From: an uncultured Bacteroidales bacterium
GTDB taxonomy: Bacteria > Bacteroidota > Bacteroidia > Bacteroidales > Paludibacteraceae
Assembly (NCBI GenBank): GCA_937910305.1
Contig: CALEPS010000133.1
Coordinates: 1 to 14,434, forward strand
DNA length: 14,434 nucleotides
Direction of reading: 5' to 3'
Below the pieces are notes generated by a model. It was not told the DNA's origin. It searched no databases and saw only the letters and a list, made by a program, of their open reading frames with translations. This document shows, piece by piece, positions 4,940 to 11,081 of this stretch. Position 1 is the first letter of the stretch. Each line of letters starts with the position of its first letter. The position numbers and the translations under genes were made by a program.

Positions 4940-6052
4940 ATGTCCAACCGACAAATAGGAACAATAGTATTGGTAATAGCCATGTTAATCGTGGCTATTT
5001 CCGTATTATTTACCAACAACTTGGCCCGTTCGCTCCAGGAAGAGGAGCAGAAAAACATGGCCATCTGGGCTGATGCTACACGACAACTGATCTTTGCGGA
5101 CGACGACGCGGATATAGATTTCGTCAGTTCTATTATAGAGAAGAACACCACAATACCTGTCTATATCTGCGACGCAGAAGGAAAAGTGCTTGCGAGCAGA
5201 AATGTACCGGAAGGCAAAAACGGAGTAGGAGAACATGGTCCTATAGAACTGAAGATAGACGAATCTACCACTCAGTATATCTATTGGGACGACAGCAGTT
5301 TGCTTACTAATTTGCGATATGTGCCATATGTCCAGTTCACACTGATATTTATCTTTATTGCCATTGCCGTGATAACTATGCTAACCGGTCAACGGAGTGA
5401 AGAGAACCGCTTGTGGGTGGGACTGAGCAAAGAGACAGCTCACCAGTTAGGTACGCCTATCTCTTCGCTTAATGCGTGGCAGCAACTGCTTGCTGAAACC
5501 TATCCGAACGACGAGTATGTACCTCAGATGAAGCGGGATATAGAACGTCTGCAGATGATAGCAGACCGCTTCCAGAAAATCGGCAGCGAACCTGATCTGC
5601 AACTGGAGGACTTGGTGCCCGTCGTGCAAAATGCAGTCTCCTATATGCGTGCACGCGTCAGCAGCCGCATACAAATAGATGACAACGCGCTGACGGGGGC
5701 GGAACGGCAAGTAATGGTAAATGCTCCTCTGATGCAATGGGTGGTAGAAAATCTGCTGAAGAATGCAGTGGATGCTATCTCCGGAGAAGGGAAAATAGTA
5801 TTGCAGTTGCATGAGAACGAACATGAGCTGATGTTGGATGTATCGGATACGGGAAAAGGTATTGAAAAGAAAACCCAGCATCGGATATTCGAGCCGGGTT
5901 TCACATCAAAAGACCGTGGATGGGGCTTAGGCCTTCCACTCGCCAAACGTATCATCGAGCAGTACCATGGAGGAAAACTCCTCCTTAAACAAAGCCAGAT
6001 CGGCGTAGGTACTACTTTCCGTATCGTTCTTAAAAAGCCCGAAAACAGTTGA
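4940..6052 (+). CDS. Membrane sensor histidine kinase
   Basis: This 370-residue sensor kinase has TM1 at about residues 6-25, a short periplasmic domain (about 26-129) and TM2 at about 130-149. A phospho-acceptor region follows, with His168 in SKETAHQLGTPISSL. The ATPase domain has the N box (Asn271 and Asn275 in ENLLKNAVDAI), the G1 box (Asp303 in DTGKG), the F box FEPGFTSK, and a G2 box GWGLGLPLAKRI. All catalytic motifs are intact, and no HAMP domain is evident. No response regulator is adjacent, so it is an orphan kinase. It follows mmdB by 34 bp and ends 23 bp before a strong terminator, so it is probably co-transcribed with the decarboxylase genes. Its last 41 codons and stop overlap the convergent ispE gene. 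The ligand is unknown. Confidence 0.92.
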   Translation: MSNRQIGTIVLVIAMLIVAISVLFTNNLARSLQEEEQKNMAIWADATRQLIFADDDADIDFVSSIIEKNTTIPVYICDAEGKVLASRNVPEGKNGVGEHGPIELKIDESTTQYIYWDDSSLLTNLRYVPYVQFTLIFIFIAIAVITMLTGQRSEENRLWVGLSKETAHQLGTPISSLNAWQQLLAETYPNDEYVPQMKRDIERLQMIADRFQKIGSEPDLQLEDLVPVVQNAVSYMRARVSSRIQIDDNALTGAERQVMVNAPLMQWVVENLLKNAVDAISGEGKIVLQLHENEHELMLDVSDTGKGIEKKTQHRIFEPGFTSKDRGWGLGLPLAKRIIEQYHGGKLLLKQSQIGVGTTFRIVLKKPENS

Positions 6053-6796
6053 GCCGCTACCGCTCATACATGCATAAAAAGCGCCTGCGTCCAGCAGACG
6101 CTTTTTTATATATCCTATAACGGGATGCTTAGGAAAAACCGTTTCTTCAAAATCATTGGTGAAAGGACCGCTTCCGCTGAAAGAGCGAAGACCTCTATTC
6201 TGACAGAAGAATGATTTGATTTGTCCTGCCACTTCCGGGTGCGTCGTAATACCGGAGTATGCCTCGCGCGTACTGACTCCTTCTTCCGGCTTGACCAAAA
6301 CAATCCGTATGCCATTCAAATCCAAATCAACAGGTGTTAGCTTGTCTCCGATACCTTCGGCATAACAGGGTGTGTTATAGATAAAGAAAGGACAATCCGC
6401 TCCTAAAGGTTTTACTTCCTCTGCCAACTGCTCTTTGGATAACCCCAACTCAAACAATTCATTCAGCGCAACAGCCATGTGTGCCGCATCGCTGCTTCCG
6501 CCTCCAAGACCGGCACCGAAGGGGATATTCTTTCTAAACCGAACAGATACATTTCCTATCTGAGGATATCGGGATGCCATCAGCCGATAACAACGGATGA
6601 TCAGGTTGTCATCCTCCGGACAATCTACAGCAATTCCTTCCTGGGTAAAAGAGAAACGGTCGGAAACTTCCACTTCCAACTCATCATGGAGCGCATAAAC
6701 AGGCACAAAGATGGTTTCTAAGTCATGATAACCATCTTTGCGCTTGTGAATGACACGAAGCCCTAAATTAATTTTGCAATTAGGATTGAGTAGCAT
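5927..6796 (-). CDS. ispE: 4-diphosphocytidyl-2-C-methyl-D-erythritol kinase
   Basis: IspE phosphorylates CDP-methylerythritol with ATP in the MEP isoprenoid pathway. It is a GHMP kinase: N-terminal NCKINLGL with Lys8, the ATP loop PFGAGLGGGSSDAA (about 92-105), the catalytic Asp134 in GADCPFFI, and the C-terminal SGSGSTVFGLF (about 244-254). I chose the ATG at 6796 (MLLNPNCKINLGL, 289 residues) because it matches the family start. An in-frame ATG at 6832 would add 12 residues (MTTVFVFKRTLL), with its start codon at the loop of a hairpin at 6819-6847. The last 41 codons are antisense to the histidine kinase, and codons 230-241 contain the + strand operon terminator. It has its own promoter at 6930-6961. 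Confidence 0.93.
   Translation of the reverse strand: MLLNPNCKINLGLRVIHKRKDGYHDLETIFVPVYALHDELEVEVSDRFSFTQEGIAVDCPEDDNLIIRCYRLMASRYPQIGNVSVRFRKNIPFGAGLGGGSSDAAHMAVALNELFELGLSKEQLAEEVKPLGADCPFFIYNTPCYAEGIGDKLTPVDLDLNGIRIVLVKPEEGVSTREAYSGITTHPEVAGQIKSFFCQNRGLRSFSGSGPFTNDFEETVFPKHPVIGYIKKRLLDAGAFYACMSGSGSTVFGLFKNDTESSTYADLALFKEEFSSMVLLDDTFGEWKA
6076..6107 (+). terminator. Intrinsic terminator of the mmd-kinase operon, inside ispE
   Basis: AAAAAGCG (6076-6083) pairs with CGCTTTTT (6099-6106), and CTGC (6085-6088) pairs with GCAG (6094-6097). One C/A mismatch separates the two stems, the loop is 5 nt, and the hairpin is followed by a six-T run (6102-6107). It lies 23 bp past the kinase stop, where an operon terminator is expected. 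The symmetric A-run means it could also act on the - strand, that is within ispE mRNA, unless translating ribosomes mask it. Confidence 0.8.
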
Positions 6797-6818
6797 CAAT
6801 AATGTTCTTTTAAAAACG

Positions 6819-6847
6819 AAAACAGTCGTCATCGCGACGCCTGTTTT
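6819..6847. other. Terminator-like hairpin at the ispE start
   Basis: AAAACAG (6819-6825) pairs with CTGTTTT (6841-6847), CGTC (6827-6830) pairs with GACG (6836-6839), with one mismatch and a 5-nt loop. T-runs flank it on both strands (6844-6848 on +; the complement of 6812-6816 on -). Its build is the same as that of the terminator at 6076-6107. In the ispE mRNA it would form after the promoter and before the chosen ATG at 6796, so it could act as an attenuator. On the + strand it could be a second stop for readthrough. Confidence 0.5.
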
Positions 6848-6929
6848 TCTAAGGTATTAGTCTGTTTATTTAAGGTACAAAAAAGATTGGTCTACTTATA
6901 GGATTTATGTTCTTTTCTTAAATCCGGTG

Positions 6930-6961
6930 CAAAGGTACTGCTTTTTTTTCATATGACCAAA
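6930..6961 (-). promoter_or_regulatory. Promoter of ispE
   Basis: On the - strand TTTG (6961-6958) and TACCTTTG (6937-6930) match the Bacteroidota -33/-7 pattern; the spacing from TTG is 20 bases. The start would be near 6923, giving a leader of about 127 nt to the ATG at 6796. The region 6920-6963 matches the leftward promoter region 119-162 at 37 of 44 positions. The 216-bp gap between ispE and the phosphoesterase gene holds this promoter and the hairpin at 6819-6847; I see no gene in it. Confidence 0.7.
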
Positions 6962-7012
6962 TTTTTTTTTATGTTATTTAGCATGTTTTGCAAAATTGAC
7001 TTTACAAAATGC

Positions 7013-7534
7013 CTATTTTCGCTCCAATTCGATCACTTCGAGGTCATTTATCTTACTTCCGTCTATGGTAAAACGCAATAATGTCTGGCACGGTTGCCAT
7101 CCTTGTTTGCCGGCGGCTCCGGGATTCATGGTCAGAAACTTGAACTGGGAATCATATTGCACTTTTAATATATGGCTATGACCGCATACAAATAGGTCAA
7201 TGCGTTGATTCGGATCGTCATAATGCTCTACGGCTTTTCGGAAGATAGGAATCAGCCAAGGATTGTATTTCCCTGGGTAGCCGCCGATATGCGTCATCAG
7301 CACATTCACATCCTCCACGCGAAAGCGGTAAAATTCGGAGAGAGTATATCGCACATCACCGCTGTCCATATTCCCGAAAACAGCGCGAGTAGGTTTGAAT
7401 TCTCGCAAACGTCTTAACACTTCGTCCGAACCGATATCGCCTGCGTGCCATATCTCATCTACATCCTTGAAATGCTCCAATACACGTTTGTCGAGCAATC
7501 CATGAGTATCAGACAAAAGACCTATTCTTGTCAT
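7013..7534 (-). CDS. YfcE/MJ0936-type metallophosphoesterase
   Basis: This 173-residue cytoplasmic phosphodiesterase has the complete binuclear-metal motif set: Asp9 and His11 in SDTHG, Asp33 in AGDIGS, Asn55 in FGNMD, His82 in THIGG, and His119 and His121 in CGHSH, followed by MNPGAAG. Members cleave phosphodiesters such as bis-pNPP in vitro; the natural substrate is not known. Length is typical for the family. The ATG at 7534 gives MTRIGLLSDTHG, the standard start. It is 28 bp downstream of gldF on the same strand and likely in the same transcript. No clear terminator follows it before the ispE promoter. Confidence 0.93.
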   Translation of the reverse strand: MTRIGLLSDTHGLLDKRVLEHFKDVDEIWHAGDIGSDEVLRRLREFKPTRAVFGNMDSGDVRYTLSEFYRFRVEDVNVLMTHIGGYPGKYNPWLIPIFRKAVEHYDDPNQRIDLFVCGHSHILKVQYDSQFKFLTMNPGAAGKQGWQPCQTLLRFTIDGSKINDLEVIELERK

Positions 7535-7550
7535 CTTATATTTGTGGTAT

Positions 7551-7562
7551 ATAACCGGTTAT
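7551..7562. other. 12-bp perfect palindrome between gldF and the phosphoesterase gene
   Basis: ATAACCGGTTAT is perfectly self-complementary and abuts the gldF stop codon. It could be a binding site for a dimeric regulator or simply chance. No T-run follows on the - strand, so it is not a terminator. Confidence 0.35.
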
Positions 7563-8228
7563 TTACTTTCTCGTAATCCGGTCTATGGAAATTATAGCGG
7601 CTATGATAAATATCAAGGCAACAGATACAAAGAAAACAACATCCCGTAAATCCAGCACTCCGCGGGAAAGAGAAGAGTAGTGGTCTTGGAACAGAACCCA
7701 ATAAAACACGAAACAGGATAGTGCTCCGCTGATGAAGCATACAATCTGGCTTTTGCTGAATGTGGCGCATAGTAAGCCGATAGCCATGAATGTACCGCTG
7801 AGAAGAATAAGTCCGATAAATGACCCCATAAAAGCTCCACTATCCAGGTTTCCTATCGGTTCAGCCATATATGCTACTACAAAATAATGAACGAAGCAGG
7901 GTAGCAGACCTATCAACACCAATGTCCATGCCGCAAAATATTTGCCGAGCATGATCCGTGACAGCGAAACCGGTTTGGTCCGGATCAGATCCCATATCCC
8001 CGATTGACGTTCCTCCGATAATAGCCGCATCGTTAATGCCGGACAGAGCAGCATGAACAGCCACGGGCTGAGTTGAAAAAGCCCGTCCACCTGGGCGTAT
8101 CCCGAATCAATGATATTCCATTGACCGGGAATGACCCAGAGGAAAAGACTGATTGCCAACAGATACAATCCTATGACAATATACGCTATCGGTGTCGAGA
8201 AATAATATGTAAGTTCCTTGCGGTACAT
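7563..8228 (-). CDS. gldF: GldF-like ABC transporter permease
   Basis: This 221-residue integral membrane protein is of the ABC-2 type. It opens with YRKELTYYFSTPIAYIV, followed by a loop with GLFQLSPWLFM, then CPALTMRLLSEERQSG, the cytoplasmic segment DLIRTKPVSLSRI, and about five further hydrophobic helices. This pattern is that of GldF, the membrane subunit of the Bacteroidota GldAFG transporter linked to gliding and type IX secretion in flavobacteria. In Bacteroidales outside gliders its role is unclear. GldG normally follows directly; here a phosphoesterase gene does. The ATPase gene is also not nearby. It is slightly shorter than usual (about 240). An in-frame stop (that of the MFS gene) lies just upstream and excludes an earlier start. 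Confidence 0.8.
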   Translation of the reverse strand: MYRKELTYYFSTPIAYIVIGLYLLAISLFLWVIPGQWNIIDSGYAQVDGLFQLSPWLFMLLCPALTMRLLSEERQSGIWDLIRTKPVSLSRIMLGKYFAAWTLVLIGLLPCFVHYFVVAYMAEPIGNLDSGAFMGSFIGLILLSGTFMAIGLLCATFSKSQIVCFISGALSCFVFYWVLFQDHYSSLSRGVLDLRDVVFFVSVALIFIIAAIISIDRITRK

Positions 8229-8231
8229 TGA

Positions 8232-8253
8232 GCCATTTGGCCATTTGCCATTT
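8232..8253. repeat. Short repeat in the MFS-gldF spacer
   Basis: GCCATTT occurs three times (8232-8238, 8240-8246, 8247-8253) within the 24-bp spacer (8229-8252) between the MFS stop and the gldF start. On the coding strand it reads as repeated AAATGGC and creates two out-of-frame ATG triplets upstream of the true gldF start. Confidence 0.65.
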
Positions 8254-9551
8254 TAGTGTTTTACTTCGATATCCTTGCTGACAGGTGTTTTGGGGAAGAA
8301 AATCCAGAAGAGGATAGCTATTACCAAAGCAAAGCCTGCAAAGATATACCATGCTTCTTTCCATCCGTCCCAAACAGCAAGCGGACCTTGAGCCGTTACG
8401 CTCTCAGCATAAACCAGTTTGTTGACAATAGCCTGGGCAGAGAGCGTACCGATAGTAGCACCCAATCCGTTGGTCATCATCATGAACAGACCTTGCGCTG
8501 ACGAGCGTTGAGCCGGCTCTGTCTCCTGATCTACATAAAGGGCTCCGGATATATTGAAGAAATCAAAAGCAAAGCCGTATACGATACAACTCAGTACAAA
8601 GAGGATGACACCGGGGAATCCGGGATTGCCGGCACCGAAGAAACCGAAACGGAATACCCAGGCAAACATAGCCATAAGCATCACATTCTTGATTCCGAAT
8701 CTCTTCAGGAAGAAAGGAATAGCCAGAATACACAAAGCTTCACAAATCTGGGAAATGGAAATCAGGATATTGGCATGCTGCACACCGAAAGTGCTGGCAA
8801 ATTCTTCTATCGCGCCAAATGAAGTGATGAACGGGTTCGCATATGAGTTAGTCACTTGAAGGCACATACCCAGCATCATGGAGAAGATGAAGAACAACGC
8901 CATCTTCTTTTGCTTAAAGAGCGTGAATGCCTTCAATCCCAGAGCCTCAACCAGATCCACATTGCCTTCCGCTTTCTTGATCTCGCATGCCGGCAGGGTA
9001 AGCGAGTAAGCAGCCAGAAGGAGTGATAGACCGCCGCTGACTACAAACTGCCATGGCGTTGCCTGAAAACCGAGCAAGTCAATACACCACATAGTAGCAA
9101 TAAATCCTACTGTACCGAACACACGGATAGGCGGAAAATCTTTCACCGTATCCATGTTCGCTTTTACCAGCGCATTGAAGGCAACGGAATTGGTTAGCGC
9201 TATTGTAGGCATAAAGAATGCTACAGAGATTGTGTATAACGAGAATAGGGTAGCAAAATGAACGTCTGCTGCGGTGTATGCGTATAAGCCGGCTGCGCCC
9301 ATGAATATTCCGGCTAATGCGTGGCAAAGACTGAGTGCTTTTTGCGCAGGCAGCCAGCGATCTGCTACAATACCCATCAGGGCAGGCATGAACAGACTGA
9401 CAACACCCTGAATGGAATAGAACCATCCGATGTTATTTGCCATACCATGCGTAGCAAGGTATGTACCCATAGAGGTTAAGTACGCGCCCCAGACAGCGAA
9501 CTCTAAAAAGTTCATCACAATGAGGCGAATTTGAAGTGATCTGTTTTTCAT
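8253..9551 (-). CDS. Nucleoside-type MFS transporter (NHS/NupG family)
   Basis: This 432-residue inner-membrane transporter has about 12 transmembrane helices. It resembles the nucleoside:H+ symporter family (NupG, XapB): the N-terminal MNFLEFAVWGAYLTSMGTYL, a MGIVADRWLPAQK loop between helices 2 and 3, RVFGTVGFIA, and YGFAFDFFNISGALYVDQE in the C-terminal half. It probably imports nucleosides by proton symport; the exact substrate cannot be told from sequence. It starts 33 bp after prfC and ends 24 bp before gldF, so it is likely co-transcribed with both. No separate promoter is seen. Confidence 0.88.
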   Translation of the reverse strand: MKNRSLQIRLIVMNFLEFAVWGAYLTSMGTYLATHGMANNIGWFYSIQGVVSLFMPALMGIVADRWLPAQKALSLCHALAGIFMGAAGLYAYTAADVHFATLFSLYTISVAFFMPTIALTNSVAFNALVKANMDTVKDFPPIRVFGTVGFIATMWCIDLLGFQATPWQFVVSGGLSLLLAAYSLTLPACEIKKAEGNVDLVEALGLKAFTLFKQKKMALFFIFSMMLGMCLQVTNSYANPFITSFGAIEEFASTFGVQHANILISISQICEALCILAIPFFLKRFGIKNVMLMAMFAWVFRFGFFGAGNPGFPGVILFVLSCIVYGFAFDFFNISGALYVDQETEPAQRSSAQGLFMMMTNGLGATIGTLSAQAIVNKLVYAESVTAQGPLAVWDGWKEAWYIFAGFALVIAILFWIFFPKTPVSKDIEVKH

Positions 9552-9584
9552 AATATTGTTGTTTTAAATTACGGTGTGTTGCGG

Positions 9585-11081
9585 CTAAAACTCCGATGTA
9601 AAATGGAACGTAATATGCTTGTAGTCCTGCTGCGCCATGGAGAGCACATAGGCGCTATCCGCCATGAACACGTCGCGTCCTTCCTTGTCGGTCGCCATAT
9701 ATTGCGCTTTGCGTTTTTTGAACATATCCAGTTCCGCAGCATCATCACTCTCGATCCAGCAGGCTTTATACATCTGGAGCGGTGTCCAGCGACACTTGGC
9801 TTGATACTCGTGTTCCAGACGGTATTGGATGACTTCAAACTGCAATTGACCGACAGTTCCGATAATCTTCCTACCGTTCAGCTGGCTGACAAACAACTGC
9901 GCCACTCCTTCGTCCATCAACTGATTAATACCTTTCTCTAACTGTTTTTGCTTCATTGGATCGGCATTATCGATATATTTGAACATCTCGGGCGAGAAAG
10001 AAGGCAAACCTTTGAAATGCAGTAATTCGCCGCTGGTGAGTGTGTCGCCAATCTTGAAATTACCGGTATCCGGCAGACCTACTATATCACCTGCAAAGGC
10101 TTCATCAACCGTTTCTTTCTTCTGGGCCATGAAGCAGGTAGGAGCGGCAAACCGCATCTGTTGGTTCTTGCGCACGTGATAATAATAGGTGTTGCGCAGG
10201 AACTTGCCGCTGCAGATTTTGAAGAACGCGATACAACTGCGATGGTTTGGATCCATATTAGCGTGAATCTTGAAGCAGAACGCCGTGAATTTGTCCTCCA
10301 TTGGTTCTACCGTTCGTTCTTCAGCTGTTACTGGGCGGGGAGATGGAGCATTGACCACAAAGAAATCCAGCAACTCCTGTACTCCGATGGTCTTGTAAGC
10401 AGAGCCGAAAAAGACCGGCGCCAACTCGCCACGAAGATATGCTTCTTTGTCAAATTCAGGATACACTCCATCCACCATCTCTAAATCTTCCGCTAACTTC
10501 CCGGTAATATTCGACGGGCGGTTGTTGAGTGCGAATACGGACTCGAATTTCAAACCTTGCCCGTTCGCCCACGTCAAAGGAGTGACATGTATCTGCAATT
10601 CGCGTTCTACTTCATCCATCAGATCGAAAGGATCCTTTCCCTCACGGTCCATCTTATTCATGAATACCATGACAGGAGTCTTCCGCATGCGGCATACTTC
10701 CATCAAACGTCTCGTTTGAGTCTCTACGCCCTTTGCGCTGTCGATCACGACAATCGCGCTATCCACTGCGGTCAGCGTACGGAATGTATCTTCAGCAAAA
10801 TCCTGGTGACCGGGGGTATCAAGAATGTTGATATGATAGTCGTTGTAGTCGAATCCCATGACAGAAGTTGCCACGGATATACCACGTTGTTTCTCTATCT
10901 CCATCCAGTCCGAGGTGGCTGTCTTGCGAATCTTATTCGACTTAACCGCTCCGGCTACGTGAATCGCTCCTCCGTAGAGGAGGAGTTTTTCGGTTAATGT
11001 CGTTTTACCGGCATCCGGGTGTGAGATAATCGCGAATGTGCGACGTCTCAATATCTCTTGTTGATCAGCGGAGGGTAGCAT
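9585..11081 (-). CDS. prfC: Peptide chain release factor 3
   Basis: RF3 is the translational GTPase that removes RF1/RF2 from the ribosome after peptide release. The GTPase motifs are complete: G1 HPDAGKTT (21-28), G2 RGISVATS (66-73), G3 DTPGH (88-92) and G4 NKMD (142-145). The C-terminal part ends in ITFHFTSEF, as in related RF3 proteins. I chose the ATG at 11081 (MLPSADQQEILRRRTFAIIS, 498 residues), with purine-rich GAAGAGAAA upstream, over a TTG at 11096. It overlaps the end of pheT by 17 bp, implying translational coupling. It is about 30 residues shorter than E. coli RF3 (529) but has no broken motif. Confidence 0.95.
   Translation of the reverse strand: MLPSADQQEILRRRTFAIISHPDAGKTTLTEKLLLYGGAIHVAGAVKSNKIRKTATSDWMEIEKQRGISVATSVMGFDYNDYHINILDTPGHQDFAEDTFRTLTAVDSAIVVIDSAKGVETQTRRLMEVCRMRKTPVMVFMNKMDREGKDPFDLMDEVERELQIHVTPLTWANGQGLKFESVFALNNRPSNITGKLAEDLEMVDGVYPEFDKEAYLRGELAPVFFGSAYKTIGVQELLDFFVVNAPSPRPVTAEERTVEPMEDKFTAFCFKIHANMDPNHRSCIAFFKICSGKFLRNTYYYHVRKNQQMRFAAPTCFMAQKKETVDEAFAGDIVGLPDTGNFKIGDTLTSGELLHFKGLPSFSPEMFKYIDNADPMKQKQLEKGINQLMDEGVAQLFVSQLNGRKIIGTVGQLQFEVIQYRLEHEYQAKCRWTPLQMYKACWIESDDAAELDMFKKRKAQYMATDKEGRDVFMADSAYVLSMAQQDYKHITFHFTSEF

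Noticed and set aside
6961..7012. Intrinsic terminator after the phosphoesterase gene
   Set aside because: A weak bulged stem (GCATTTTG with CAAAACATGC) is present, but on the - strand it is followed by an A-run, not a T-run. On the + strand no gene needs it.
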